From the NCBI RefSeq assembly GCF_005405005.1, contig NZ_BJDH01000006.1, positions 62,001 through 126,000 of the forward strand: 64,000 bases of DNA, given 5' to 3'. Below are positions 15,898 through 25,215 of the stretch, in pieces. A program made the translations under genes and the position numbers. A model generated the notes under the pieces. That model was not told the origin of the DNA, made no database searches, and saw only the letters and a list, made by a program, of their open reading frames with translations. The stretch comes from Lactiplantibacillus daoliensis. Lineage in GTDB: Bacteria > Bacillota > Bacilli > Lactobacillales > Lactobacillaceae. Each line of letters opens with the position of its first letter. Position 1 is the first letter of the stretch.

Positions 15898-16827
15898 TCA
15901 GTGGTACATGCCCCTGATCGTATCAATTGCCGCTAAATACCCGGTTTGCAAAGCTTTAGGCGCTAAAATTTGGACATTGGTTCCGAGGGACAATAAATAT
16001 TGAATCATATAGTCGTACTCATCTTGGTTGTAGCCACCGAACAAATAGTCCTGACCATCAATGCATTCAAGCTGCATGTTCGTATAGTGGTTACGCTGCA
16101 CGATTTCACGACCACGCGGGGTGAGCTTGCACCGATATGCAATATTATGATGTTGTTGGTCATAGGCTATTTGGCGTTGTTTAAGATCCTCATAACTAAG
16201 CTGGGCCGGTTGCTCAGTATCGGTGAGCGCAGTCACCGTATCGCAACGAATGATTTCCCAGTGTTGCGTCGTGAGATTCACGCCACTGACGAACCAGACA
16301 CCGTTACGGAAAAGCAGATCGAATAGCTGAAATCGTTGTGGCGTTTTGGTGGCTTTCAGCTGTAGCGCGACTACCGTTTCATTCAAAATGGCGTTTAACA
16401 GTGGCCGCAAAAGTTTGGGCCCATCGAGATTAGGAATTGTATAGTAATTGACGACTTCTTGCAATCGGGTCACTTTTTGTTGCTCAGCCAGAGGTAAGGT
16501 GGCCATGAGCTTTTGATAAATCGTGGTGTAGGATTTTTCGAAGGGGATCGCTGATAGTAGACTTAGCGCTTTGATGGCAAAAAAGAGGGCGTTGATTTCT
16601 TGAATATTTAATAATACGGGAACCCACAGTTGGCGTTTGGTCAGCTTATAGCCGCCGTAACGGCCGGGTTCAACGTAAAAGGTAAGTCCTAACTGTTCTA
16701 AGGATTGAATATCACGCAGGGCAGTACGTTTTGAAATGTTAAAAGCGGTCATTAAGTCGTTGACGTGGAACTCATTTTTGTAGCTCAAGAAAATTAACTC
16801 TTGGTTTAAACGTTCAGAACGGTCCAT
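15898..16827 (-). CDS. HTH-WYL domain transcriptional regulator (YafY type)
   Basis: 309 residues. An N-terminal helix-turn-helix (VNDLMTAFNISKRTALRDIQSLEQLG) is followed by a beta-hairpin wing (GRYGGYKL), and a WYL-type domain occupies the C-terminal two thirds. WYL domains sense ligands, often nucleic-acid-like, and these proteins regulate metabolic or stress genes. The start is ATG 16827 with GGAGG just upstream; the longer GTG-initiated frame from 16842 would start inside the ribosome site. It is divergent from an azoreductase gene 101 bp away, so it probably controls that gene. Confidence 0.8.
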   Translation of the reverse strand: MDRSERLNQELIFLSYKNEFHVNDLMTAFNISKRTALRDIQSLEQLGLTFYVEPGRYGGYKLTKRQLWVPVLLNIQEINALFFAIKALSLLSAIPFEKSYTTIYQKLMATLPLAEQQKVTRLQEVVNYYTIPNLDGPKLLRPLLNAILNETVVALQLKATKTPQRFQLFDLLFRNGVWFVSGVNLTTQHWEIIRCDTVTALTDTEQPAQLSYEDLKQRQIAYDQQHHNIAYRCKLTPRGREIVQRNHYTNMQLECIDGQDYLFGGYNQDEYDYMIQYLLSLGTNVQILAPKALQTGYLAAIDTIRGMYH

Positions 16828-16928
16828 TTGAAATTCCTCCACAAAAAGTTTTCAATGGTGACGATGATTGGCACCTTTGACGCTTAGTATAGACCTTGTT
16901 GAAAGATAAAAGAAATGAGGACTAACTA

Positions 16929-17582
16929 ATGATGAAAACTTTATTGATTAATGCGCACCCTGATTTTCGTAACGCCGCCCACTATTCTGTTCAAATGGCA
17001 CAAGACTTTTTGGCCCAGTTTCGGACCGCTTTTCCGAACGAGACCGTCGACGTTTTGAACCTATACGATACTGAAATTCCGCAAGTCACGACTGCAGAAT
17101 TGCTGGGTGTGTGGGAAAAGCAAACAGTGCATGTTAGCTTGAGTGCTGCAGAACAACATATTTATGAGGTTAATCAGCGGTTACTGGCCCAGTTTAAAGC
17201 ACATCACCGTATTGTCATTGCAACGCCGCTGCATAACTTTAACGTGACGTCGAAGTTAAAGGATTATATGGATAATATTTTAGTCGCACGCGAAACATTT
17301 CGGTACACGGAAGCTGGCTCAATTGGTTTAATGACGGACAATTACAAAGTAATGTTGTTACAGGCTAGCGGCGCTATTTATACTCGGAATGACCGCTACA
17401 CGCCGATGGAATTTTCACGGCTGTATTTGGATAAAATGTTTACTGAAATTATGGGCTTTGATGCCTTTTACATGGTTCGGATTCAAGGTACCCAGACACA
17501 AGGCGTCGATATTAGCCAGGCGGTTAAAGCTGGGCATGCTGAGTTGACGGCGGCGTTTCTTGAATTTTATCAACAGCTTTAA
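16929..17582 (+). CDS. azoR: FMN-dependent NADH-azoreductase / NAD(P)H quinone reductase
   Basis: The 217-residue flavodoxin-fold protein has the family's start LINAHPDFRNAAHYS and TPLHNFNVTSKLKDYMDNIL, and YTRNDRY in the region that contacts FMN. AzoR enzymes reduce quinones and azo compounds by two-electron transfer from NAD(P)H. The tandem ATG ATG at 16929/16932 follows AATGAGG. The divergent WYL regulator is the likely controller. Other NAD(P)H:quinone reductases of this fold cannot be excluded. Confidence 0.85.
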   Translation: MMKTLLINAHPDFRNAAHYSVQMAQDFLAQFRTAFPNETVDVLNLYDTEIPQVTTAELLGVWEKQTVHVSLSAAEQHIYEVNQRLLAQFKAHHRIVIATPLHNFNVTSKLKDYMDNILVARETFRYTEAGSIGLMTDNYKVMLLQASGAIYTRNDRYTPMEFSRLYLDKMFTEIMGFDAFYMVRIQGTQTQGVDISQAVKAGHAELTAAFLEFYQQL

Positions 17583-17790
17583 TTGGTTTTATTCTGGACG
17601 GTGCTGACATTTATAGTGTGGCATAAGATTTATGTGGAGTCGGAAGTTTTACTCGATAGTAAAAGTATGAAAGAAAAGTCAGTCTTATCAGAAAAATTTT
17701 TGAGATTAAAAATGAAATCCGGATAAAATGCGTAACTAATAATTATCGTGGTAAAAATCATGAAAAGATAATTATTGGGGGAGATCTGAT

Positions 17791-18309
17791 TTGAAAAGCG
17801 TAAAGTTGATTAGTTTGGGATTATTGTTAGTCACAATGGGGACTGTTTTAGTGGGATGTAGTATTGAAAACAAGTCGTCAAGCGCTGACTATGCAACGAG
17901 CAGTTCCGTGGCAGAGTCTGCTACTAGTTCATCATCAGCATCTAGTAAAGCAGAAACAGAATCATCCAAGCGAGAATCCAGCAGTGAGAGTAGTCAGTCA
18001 GCTAAGAGTCAGGCTAGTAGTTCGAGTGCTAGTTCAGCAAGTGCTGCTTCTAGTGCGACCGCATCAAGCACGCAGGAGTCAGCTAGCATGGCATCTAGTC
18101 AGTCGCAGCCCGCACCCATTCAAATCCCGAGTCGGTCAGGGGCGTCGACTGCTGGTGATCAGCGGGTTTGGGGAAGCCGGCGGACTAAGCGATACTATAC
18201 CCCTGCACAAAATTACCGTGGCTTCCGGCCACATAATGCGGTTCCTTTTGAAAATGAGGCGGCAGCCCAAGCGGCTGGGTACACTCAGGCCTCTCGACGT
18301 TCGCGGTAA
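17791..18309 (+). CDS. Ser-rich lipoprotein, unknown function
   Basis: The 172-residue protein starts at TTG 17791 with GGGGGAGA upstream. A lipoprotein signal peptide ends in the lipobox LVGC (Cys about 23). A low-complexity Ser/Ala/Glu linker of about 80 residues follows, and then a short basic C-terminal region (WGSRRTKRYYTPAQNYRGFRPHN...ASRRSR). It should be attached to the membrane outer face, with the linker crossing the wall. The repeated TCA/AGT Ser codons make a low-complexity DNA tract. A terminator follows at 18449-18480. Function not recognised. Confidence 0.7.
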   Translation: MKSVKLISLGLLLVTMGTVLVGCSIENKSSSADYATSSSVAESATSSSSASSKAETESSKRESSSESSQSAKSQASSSSASSASAASSATASSTQESASMASSQSQPAPIQIPSRSGASTAGDQRVWGSRRTKRYYTPAQNYRGFRPHNAVPFENEAAAQAAGYTQASRRSR

Positions 18310-18448
18310 CCGGACTTTGTCATTATTAGTGTGGCAGTAACGAGATTCAGCTTTCAAACGAGGACCAACCATGTTATTATTAACAGGTAGACGTTACCCA
18401 TGGTCGGGTATGTTCGAAAATCCTGACAATTGCGTTGTGAGGTGATTA

Positions 18449-18480
18449 GCTCTCGGATTGTAAAATTCGAGAGCTTTTTT
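18449..18480 (+). terminator. Terminator after lipoprotein gene
   Basis: AGCTCTCG pairs with CGAGAGCT, followed by T6. Confidence 0.8.
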
Positions 18481-18584
18481 GCGAGGTAACAAGACTTATT
18501 CAGTGTGAGCTAGTATTGTAGAGCTGAATCAATGAATTGGAATGTCTTTCAAAATAAAATAAATACATCGTACTACATAGATGC

Positions 18585-18627
18585 TAAAAAACACGGTCCG
18601 TCCCTTATCAGGATGAACCGTGTTTTT
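18585..18627. terminator. Terminator for the MarR gene (minus strand)
   Basis: AAAAACACGGT pairs with ACCGTGTTTTT, with an inner partial pairing; A and T tracts allow use in both directions. Confidence 0.75.
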
Positions 18628-18640
18628 GGCGACAATCGTT

Positions 18641-19159
18641 TCAAAGAAACCAGTCGCGCAACCGGTCTGTAATGCTGTTACGAAAATTGCTGTACCAGGT
18701 TGGATTGGCGGTACTGATTTCGTCATATAGGCTGTCATTCATTTTTGTCAAAATAGTGGCTAACTGGTCTAGCTCGGTGTCGCTCAAGCCTTTTAAGTAG
18801 GCTGGGACTTTTGCCGATTCTTTGCCGGCACTTTTTCGGCCGGCGTCGGTCAGGCGAATGATTGTCTTGCGGCGATCAGTTGTCGACTTTTCTTTAGTCA
18901 CTAAATGCTTTTTGACCAGTTTATTCACAAATTCGGCGGTGGACTGCGCCGTTAGGTTCAAGCTAGTCGCGAGATCTTTTTGTGAGAGCCCGTCGGTTTG
19001 GGAGAGCGCCAACAGAATTTTACCTTGGCCTTGAAATAGTGATTGGTGTTCACCCTTGTCCGCGTGCGTGCGGTGATAGATTTCATCGGCGGTGTGCTTG
19101 ACCATATTGAATTCGATCAATTTACCAGCCGCGTTTTTTTGTTTAACTAAATTAGGCAT
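18641..19159 (-). CDS. MarR family transcriptional regulator
   Basis: The 172-residue winged-helix protein has a recognition region LSQKDLATSLNLTAQSTAEFVNKLVKKHLV and a DRRKTIIRLTDAGR wing, the core MarR signature. The start is ATG 19159, with GGAGGCG 6 bp upstream; a longer frame to 19237 reaches into the divergent promoter. It is divergent from an ABC drug-exporter pair. MarR proteins usually repress a neighbouring efflux system and release DNA on binding phenolic or lipophilic ligands. The inverted repeat around the exporter promoter is the likely operator. Confidence 0.85.
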   Translation of the reverse strand: MPNLVKQKNAAGKLIEFNMVKHTADEIYHRTHADKGEHQSLFQGQGKILLALSQTDGLSQKDLATSLNLTAQSTAEFVNKLVKKHLVTKEKSTTDRRKTIIRLTDAGRKSAGKESAKVPAYLKGLSDTELDQLATILTKMNDSLYDEISTANPTWYSNFRNSITDRLRDWFL

Positions 19160-19230
19160 CAGAATCGCCTCCATACAGCCATTATACCTGACAATGTTTT
19201 GAAATGGCATCCAGAATTTTGCCGAAGTTG

Positions 19231-19259
19231 TTGACAAATTAATCAGGGGGCCTTATGAT
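19231..19259 (+). promoter_or_regulatory. Promoter for the ABC exporter operon
   Basis: TTGACA (19231-19236) and TATGAT (19254-19259) are 17 bp apart. An in-frame ATG at 19255 is part of the -10 box, which rules it out as the start of the ABC gene. Confidence 0.8.
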
Positions 19260-19286
19260 ATATTTTGTTCAGGGGGACCTGATTAA
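19239..19286. promoter_or_regulatory. Candidate MarR operator: TTAATCAGG / CCTGATTAA inverted repeat
   Basis: Perfect 9-bp arms at 19239-19247 and 19278-19286 flank the -10 box. TCAGGGGG also occurs twice as a direct repeat (19243 and 19268). A protein bound here would block the exporter promoter. Assignment to the adjacent MarR is inference. Confidence 0.55.
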
Positions 19287-19311
19287 AAATAAAGCGCAAG
19301 AGGGCATTGCT

Positions 19312-20247
19312 ATGACAACAGTGAAAGCAATTGAAGTGAGTCATTTAACTAAAAAATTTGGCAATAAGACGGTCGTTGATGATATTTCGTTTGAGGTACA
19401 ACCGGGTGAAGTTTTCGGTCTCTTGGGTCCCAACGGTGCGGGTAAAACGACGACGCTACGGATGATAACGACGTTACTGAAGGCCGATGCGGGCCAAGTT
19501 AAAATCTTCGGTCACGATACGGTCAAAGAAGGACGATTGGCGCGGTCGATGTTCGGGTTGACGGGCCAATATGCTTCCGTAGATGAAGGACTTTCGGCGC
19601 GGCAGAATTTGATGATTTTCGCCCGTTTAAATGGGCTTTCACGTCAGGCCGCTAAGCAACGAACAACCGAATTACTGACAGAATTTTCATTAGAACATTC
19701 GGCGGATAAAGCGTTGAAGAATTTCTCAGGTGGAATGCGGCGTCGGCTGGACTTAGCCGTTAGCTTGATTACTCGGCCAGCACTTATTTTCCTAGATGAA
19801 CCAACGACTGGCCTAGATCCACGGACGCGCACGCAGATGTGGACCACGATTCGCCAGTTAGTCCAGCAAGGGTCAACGGTTGTGCTGACCACGCAATATC
19901 TTGACGAGGCGGATGCCTTAGCAGATCGACTCGCCGTCATCGATCACGGTAAAGTAGTGAAAATGGGGACACCAGCGGAATTAAAGCAACAAGTTGGTGG
20001 GACAAAGTTAGCCTTTACGGTCAATGAGCAGACAGAAGTGGCTGCCGCAGTGAAACTATTGGCCGCGCAAGTGTCTGGGGCCGTTCAGCAAACTGGTCAG
20101 CAATTGCGCGTTAGTTTGAAACAGCTCGCGCAACTGACGCCAATTTTGACGGCACTAACTCAAGCTAAGATTACAATCAGTCAACTATCGGTGCAAGAAC
20201 CGTCGCTAGATGATGTCTTTATGGCGTTGACTGTCGGCAAGAATTAA
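19312..20247 (+). CDS. ABC transporter ATP-binding protein (DrrA-like)
   Basis: 311 residues with Walker A GPNGAGKTT, signature FSGGMRRRLDLA, Walker B LIFLDEPTTGLDPRTR and a DrrA-like C-terminal domain. These ATPases drive ABC-2 permeases that export drugs, polyketides or lipids. The start is ATG 19312 (AGAGGGC upstream); the longer frame from 19255 would begin inside the promoter. The permease gene follows 16 bp later. Regulation by the divergent MarR protein is likely. Confidence 0.9.
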   Translation: MTTVKAIEVSHLTKKFGNKTVVDDISFEVQPGEVFGLLGPNGAGKTTTLRMITTLLKADAGQVKIFGHDTVKEGRLARSMFGLTGQYASVDEGLSARQNLMIFARLNGLSRQAAKQRTTELLTEFSLEHSADKALKNFSGGMRRRLDLAVSLITRPALIFLDEPTTGLDPRTRTQMWTTIRQLVQQGSTVVLTTQYLDEADALADRLAVIDHGKVVKMGTPAELKQQVGGTKLAFTVNEQTEVAAAVKLLAAQVSGAVQQTGQQLRVSLKQLAQLTPILTALTQAKITISQLSVQEPSLDDVFMALTVGKN

Positions 20248-20263
20248 GAAAGGGGTCTGCAAG

Positions 20264-21037
20264 ATGGAAGTACAAACACACAGAGGTAATGTTTTAATGA
20301 ATACCGCAACGATGGCTTATCGCAACTTATTGAAAACCGTGCACAATCCTGATCAATTTATGGACGTGATTGTGCAACCGGTGATGTTTATGCTAATGTT
20401 TGGCTACTTATTTGGCGGCGCGATTGCTGGCGGGGTACACGCGTATCTACCGACGATTGTTCCCGGAATTTTGATTCAAACGATGTTGTCAGCGTCCTCT
20501 GGTTCCGGGTCACAAATTAGAGAGGATCTTGATTCAGGGGTTTTCGACCGGTTCAAATCTTTACCGATGGCGCACATTGCCCCACTTGCTGGCCAGCTCT
20601 TTGGCGATATTTTACGCTTGATCATCGCGACAATCACGTCGTTGACGACGGGTTATCTCATGGGTTGGCGTCCGACGGTTGGCTTTGGTTGGATCATTGT
20701 CATCGGGTTGTTAGCCATTTTAACGGGATGGGCCTTGTCATGGCTGTTTGCGTTAGTGGGGTTATTAGCTAAGAGTGCCGGCGCCGTTCAGAGCTTTTCA
20801 TTGATTACAATGCTTGTTTTGTCGTTCATGTCGAATGCTTTTGTACCGTTAAAGTCACTGACGAAACCGTTACAGGTCATTGCCCACTTGAATCCCGTGA
20901 CTTATGTGATTACCGCGATTCGTCAAATCTTGGCAACGGGGAGTTGGACTCACGAAGCCTTGTTGGTTTTAGGTTTTGATATTTTGATTGTAGCAATCTT
21001 TGCGCCACTTACGGTTTGGGCGTACGACCGTAATTAG
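20264..21037 (+). CDS. ABC-2 type permease (DrrB-like)
   Basis: 257 residues with about six membrane segments and the ABC-2 landmarks NPDQFMDVIVQPVMFMLMFGYLFGG near the N-terminus, REDLDSGVFDRFKSLPM in the middle and HLNPVTYVITAIRQ near the C-terminus. It forms the membrane part of the exporter with the preceding ATPase. AAGAAAGGGG precedes ATG 20264; an internal ATG at 20297 is a possible alternative. A perfect bidirectional terminator follows at 21191-21240. Confidence 0.88.
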   Translation: MEVQTHRGNVLMNTATMAYRNLLKTVHNPDQFMDVIVQPVMFMLMFGYLFGGAIAGGVHAYLPTIVPGILIQTMLSASSGSGSQIREDLDSGVFDRFKSLPMAHIAPLAGQLFGDILRLIIATITSLTTGYLMGWRPTVGFGWIIVIGLLAILTGWALSWLFALVGLLAKSAGAVQSFSLITMLVLSFMSNAFVPLKSLTKPLQVIAHLNPVTYVITAIRQILATGSWTHEALLVLGFDILIVAIFAPLTVWAYDRN

Positions 21038-21190
21038 CGTGAGTGTTGGTTAGAGTGACAGACGGTCGAGCTAAAAAAGTGCATCGGTCTCATAGAAGCT
21101 TAAATGACGAGCCTAAGCAGTACAGTTTTCTGACTTAGTTTTACTTTATGAAGCAAGTGTATTTAAAACAACGTACGCAAAGTTGAATTT

Positions 21191-21240
21191 AAACTAAAAG
21201 AAACAGCCATCATTTTTTCGATGGCTGTTTCTTTTAGTTT
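21191..21240. terminator. Bidirectional terminator between ABC exporter and surface-protein gene
   Basis: A perfect 21-bp stem: 21191-21211 pairs with 21220-21240 (starts AAACTAAAAG, ends CTTTTAGTTT) around an 8-nt loop. A- and T-rich ends suit both strands. Confidence 0.85.
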
Positions 21241-21254
21241 GTTCCGAATGATGA

Positions 21255-23948
21255 TTAGTTCTTTCGCCGATGAATTGCGCCGGCCCAAGCGATTAGACTG
21301 CCGAATAGGGCAAATCCAAGTAGTGAGCTACCACGGCGTTCATTGGTCTTTGGTAAAGTTGCGCTCTTTGAAGTTGAAACTGGGACTAATTTTTCGACCG
21401 GTTGCGGTGCCGTTAAATGAATCAGGTCACCTTGGGACTGGTTATCGGTTCCTGGAACTGTCGTCGTTGGTTTAGTTGGTGTTTCTGGATCAGGCTGTCC
21501 AGGGTTAATCTTGTCATCGTCCGTAGTGATGGTCTCGTAAACATAAATGACTTGGACGTCATCTTTATCAAAAGTCCCACTGGCATTAGTCGGTGCCTTT
21601 TTCAGCCGATAAGTGTCGGAGTCGTTCAAGGCTTGTGTGCGATAGGCGGTCCCGACTTGTCCTGTGAGAACAGTTGCAGGGGCGATTTGAATCCCGTCTT
21701 CATCAACGTGAGTGACGATGACTCGTCCCGTAGTTGCTGGCGTTACTGGTGGGGTCACAGCATCTTTACGATAGATGAAGATGACTGTGGCATTGTTTTC
21801 AGCATATTGACCACTAGCTGAACCGACTGTGGATTGATAAGTGTGACCCGCAATTTTCGGCGCAGTTAGCGTGTAGTCTGTGCCGACTTGACCAGTATGA
21901 ACATCGTTGGGCTGTAATGTTTGGCCGTTTTCATCTTGATATTGAACTGTGACATTGGCTGTAGCAATATCGTAAATAAAGGTTACGTCAATAGGGTCCT
22001 CGGTATAGGTCCCGGTGGCATTACTGGTCGTTGAATGATAGTTATAACCCAAGATTGTTGGTGCTTTGGTTTGATAGTTCGTGCCGACTCGACCAGTTGT
22101 TTGCGTGTCTGCCTGAATTGTTTTACCCGTCGTATCTTGATAATGTGTGGTGACGGTTGAGTTCACTTCGTCATAAATAAAGGTGATCTCAATTGGATCT
22201 TCAGTGTACGTTCCAGTAGCGTTACCAGTTGTTGAACTGTACTTATAACCAAGCAAGGTTGGCGCCTCAAATTGATAGTCCGTACCAACTTGTGCCGTGG
22301 TTTGTGTATCCGCTTGAATCGTATTGCCAGCCTTATCTTGATAATGCACCGTGACGGTTGAAGTTGTCATATCATAAACAAAAGTGACGGTTTGTGCTGT
22401 ATCCGAAAAGGTTCCAGTTGCGTTTTCTGGGGTGTTTCGTAAATGATACCCAGCGATAGATTTGACTGGTGCTTGATAAGCGTCACCCTCAAGACCAGAT
22501 AGAATCGTGTCTTCAGCTAAAGGTTTGTTATCAGTATCAACATACTTGACGGTCACATCTTTAGCATAATTGACAATAATGTAGGGCGTGAAAATATCCG
22601 CAATTTCATTACCGGCGCTGTCTTTAAGCGCGGAAACTAAGTAATAGGTATACGGATTTTGGATCACTGAAAACATGTTAGGATATGGACTAACAGTTGG
22701 GCCAGGCATAATTTGATTGTAAGTAACTTGATAATTGATTTGATCGCCAGTTAACGTATTGGACGCACCACTGTAATAAAGTCGGGCAGTTGGATTTTTA
22801 TCGTTGCCTGGAACGTCAAAGACAATGCGGCTTAAACTGCCAGTAGTCTGTAAGTTAAGTGTGACACCTTTTGGCGGCTTGACTGGGTTCGTTAAGCTGT
22901 ACTGACCAGTTGTTGGCACTCGAACGACATCTTGGTAGATGAGTTGGCCACTGTAGTAGAAATATTTAGTATACTGTGCCGCGTTTAAAGAAGAAAAATC
23001 AGAAATTTGGTTATTGGCTAAGTTCAAATCAACTAGCTGTTTTAAGTTAGCGAGTGGCGTAATATCTGAGACCCGTTGGCCAATTAATTGTAGTCTGGTT
23101 AAGTTTGTTAATGCTGCCAACGGCGTGATGTCGGTAATATCAGCTTGCCAGTGTACATTTGGTGTATTGAGATCGTTCAATAAATTTAAATCGGTGATAT
23201 TAGTCGCATATTCCAGTCCAGTTAGTGAAAATGAGGTTTTGCCATCAATATAAGTAGAAAAACCAGAAGCATCTAATTTCTTGAGGAATAATAAGTCCTG
23301 CTTGGTAATGTCATTGACACTCGCCCAAGTTTTACCAGCGTCACTTCGGTTTAAGTTACTTAATACCATTTGCTGTAAGGTCTGATTGGGCATCCAGTCA
23401 TTAATATTCTCGTCAACTCGAACGGTTGCTCGAGATTGAACCGCCGCCGGACGGATGACCGTATTTTGTGGTGCTGTCGGGGTATCGTTGACTGGCTGTG
23501 GAGTTGCGGCGGTAGTTGTTGCATTAGTGGTATCAGTGGTTGGCACTTCAGTGGGTTTTGGTGTTGTGACAGCCTTCTTGTCGACAGCGTTGCCAGTTGG
23601 CACAGTTGTCTCGTTTTTTGAAGCTGATTGTGAGCCCTGATTGTTAGAACCACTGACTGTGATAGTGTTTGTGTCAGTTTTCGGTGTGTTGATTGTGGGT
23701 TCAGCGGGACTCTCAGGTGTCACTACTTTATTGGGAGCGGCTTCCTGACGAAGCGTCACGGCCTTTTCAGTTGTGGAGACAGTGACGGTGCTAGTTTGTG
23801 GCTGATTTTCATCAGTTGACGTTGTCGTTGCGGCCTGGGCTAATTGATCGTGCCAAGCGCCGAATGCCAGAACTGAAGTGGTGATTCCGGCAACAAGCCA
23901 CAACTTACCTTTCTTATACATGTGAAAATGCTCTTTTTGAGTAGACAT
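21255..23948 (-). CDS. LPxTG-type surface protein with LRR and five MucBP repeats
   Basis: 897 residues from ATG 23948 (GGGGGAAA upstream). The N-terminus has a KxYKxGKxW-type signal peptide (MYKKGKLWLVAGITT) and a Thr/Pro/Gln-rich stretch to about residue 185. A leucine-rich repeat domain follows (ITPLAALTNLTRLQLIG, ITPLANLKQLVDLNLANN; roughly 190-330), then a beta-rich domain. Five MucBP repeats run from about 464 to 802, each with a VxVxYxDxxG start and TGTYxxxPxxVTFIYD-type end. It ends in LPKTNE, a hydrophobic segment and RRKN, the sortase anchor. It is likely a mucus- or host-binding adhesin; the ligand is not shown. Confidence 0.92.
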   Translation of the reverse strand: MSTQKEHFHMYKKGKLWLVAGITTSVLAFGAWHDQLAQAATTTSTDENQPQTSTVTVSTTEKAVTLRQEAAPNKVVTPESPAEPTINTPKTDTNTITVSGSNNQGSQSASKNETTVPTGNAVDKKAVTTPKPTEVPTTDTTNATTTAATPQPVNDTPTAPQNTVIRPAAVQSRATVRVDENINDWMPNQTLQQMVLSNLNRSDAGKTWASVNDITKQDLLFLKKLDASGFSTYIDGKTSFSLTGLEYATNITDLNLLNDLNTPNVHWQADITDITPLAALTNLTRLQLIGQRVSDITPLANLKQLVDLNLANNQISDFSSLNAAQYTKYFYYSGQLIYQDVVRVPTTGQYSLTNPVKPPKGVTLNLQTTGSLSRIVFDVPGNDKNPTARLYYSGASNTLTGDQINYQVTYNQIMPGPTVSPYPNMFSVIQNPYTYYLVSALKDSAGNEIADIFTPYIIVNYAKDVTVKYVDTDNKPLAEDTILSGLEGDAYQAPVKSIAGYHLRNTPENATGTFSDTAQTVTFVYDMTTSTVTVHYQDKAGNTIQADTQTTAQVGTDYQFEAPTLLGYKYSSTTGNATGTYTEDPIEITFIYDEVNSTVTTHYQDTTGKTIQADTQTTGRVGTNYQTKAPTILGYNYHSTTSNATGTYTEDPIDVTFIYDIATANVTVQYQDENGQTLQPNDVHTGQVGTDYTLTAPKIAGHTYQSTVGSASGQYAENNATVIFIYRKDAVTPPVTPATTGRVIVTHVDEDGIQIAPATVLTGQVGTAYRTQALNDSDTYRLKKAPTNASGTFDKDDVQVIYVYETITTDDDKINPGQPDPETPTKPTTTVPGTDNQSQGDLIHLTAPQPVEKLVPVSTSKSATLPKTNERRGSSLLGFALFGSLIAWAGAIHRRKN

Positions 23949-24474
23949 AATTATTTCCCCCATGGATTAATAAACGATTGCTCAAATACATGATTAGAAT
24001 GGGTTACTTGATTAAATTAGGATTCACGTATATTGTTGACTGGCGATTAACTTAATTAGGTCGGCATAAAATTAACCGGGTCGACTTTATCACTTGTTTA
24101 AAGATGAACCGATTAATAGTGAACTCCATTCACTTTTTATATTATCATAAACGTTTGACGTATTCACCATTTAATAGTTAATATGTTTAAATTTATGTTT
24201 GAAAATTTAAAATAATCAAAAGAGTAACAGTCGCAAACTACTTAGATCAGAATTTTGGGTCCAATTGAACGACTTAAGTGACGGAGTCAACAAAAAAATT
24301 TCAGAGTACCTGAAGTTCCATTTTTTATCTGTGATTAGGTAGTTAATTATTAGAGTGTCAAAAGTGATGATAAACCTGTTTTGGGTAAGCGTATAAACTG
24401 GCAAGGAATCATCCTAAAATGTTTGTTTTAATGATATTGAAATTCCAAAATATTTAATACAAAGCACTTGGGTA
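23949..24474. other. AT-rich intergenic region upstream of surface-protein gene
   Basis: About 525 bp with no credible gene on either strand; small frames lack ribosome sites. It should hold the promoter of the minus-strand surface-protein gene, but no clear one was picked out. Confidence 0.5.
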
Positions 24475-24614
24475 TTACTAATTTGATTAGTAAAACCTGA
24501 TATACTGGTTGGAAAGTTAAGAACGGGGTTTTCGATAGTTGTAATGCTAGGCGCGCACTTGTGCCACGCCAGCATCATTAAGTCTGATAAAGAGTAGTCT
24601 GATGTCTTTTTTTA
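24475..24614 (+). ncRNA. Candidate small structured RNA with palindromic upstream site
   Basis: TTACTAAT-TTG-ATTAGTAA (24475-24493), with perfect 8-bp arms, precedes a TATACT -10 at 24501-24506. The presumed transcript contains nested pairing GCTAGGCG..CGCCAGC with GCAC..GTGC inside (about 24546-24573). It then has a weaker CATCA/TGATG stem and a T8 run at 24605-24612. No open frame spans it. The -35 is not convincing and no known RNA family is recognised. Confidence 0.3.
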
Positions 24615-24717
24615 CCTGTATTTTGTAAAGGTGACCGTAGTACGCTAATGTCATTACAAAAGTGTTTTTAGTTATGATATTATAAAATTAACAAAAAATT
24701 CTTTCAGGAGAACGACT

Positions 24718-25206
24718 ATGAAAACCGATTTGAAGACTGCACGACAAACGTTGAAGGCTGAGAGTAGGGCTTATCAGGTTTATAGTTACTATCTAGCGAT
24801 CCCTATTCTTTTTATTGGAACTATGATTGTGACTTATTTTGGTTACAGTAATAATAGTATCGGCGTGGTGATACTGGTTTTAACGATTTTTGCACATGTA
24901 GGCGCTAGCAAATTAAAACTCGCGTCAAAACGGAAGTACGTGGCGCCAATTCTAATGTATATTGCAAATGTCATTGCATTGGTGCTAATGCCAGTATTAT
25001 TCAGCGATATGTCGGCTGGCGGCAATGGGGATAGCTATTTTGCGCTGATTGGACTAATTGTTGTTCCAATTGAAATCATCACGATTATTTTCTTCTTCAT
25101 TAGTGCGCATGATCTCAAAAAAGCTTATCCAACCATGAAACAGGATACTAAGCAAGCACGTGAAACGTATAAGCAGTTGAAGCAAACTAGCAAATTAAAT
25201 TCATAA
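24718..25206 (+). CDS. Small membrane protein, unknown
   Basis: The 162-residue protein has about four membrane segments between residues 22 and 135, with charged Lys-rich ends (ETYKQLKQTSKLNS at the C-terminus). It is not recognised beyond a generic small integral membrane protein. TTTCAGGAG lies 8 bp before ATG 24718, and TATAAAAT at about 24681 may be its -10. A hairpin follows in the intergenic repeat at 25216. It is a single gene with no informative neighbours. Confidence 0.6.
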   Translation: MKTDLKTARQTLKAESRAYQVYSYYLAIPILFIGTMIVTYFGYSNNSIGVVILVLTIFAHVGASKLKLASKRKYVAPILMYIANVIALVLMPVLFSDMSAGGNGDSYFALIGLIVVPIEIITIIFFFISAHDLKKAYPTMKQDTKQARETYKQLKQTSKLNS

Positions 25207-25215
25207 GAAATTCAA

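Noticed and set aside
19255-19311. N-terminal extension of the ABC ATPase from ATG 19255
   Set aside because: That ATG is part of the -10 box of the promoter, and the extension lacks similarity to ABC ATPases.
23360-23653. Open frames of 60-97 aa on both strands
   Set aside because: They are shadows of the Thr/Pro/Gln-rich N-terminal region of the surface protein gene.
24216-24404. 62-aa frame on the minus strand in the intergenic region
   Set aside because: No ribosome site, composition like intergenic AT-rich DNA, no recognisable features.
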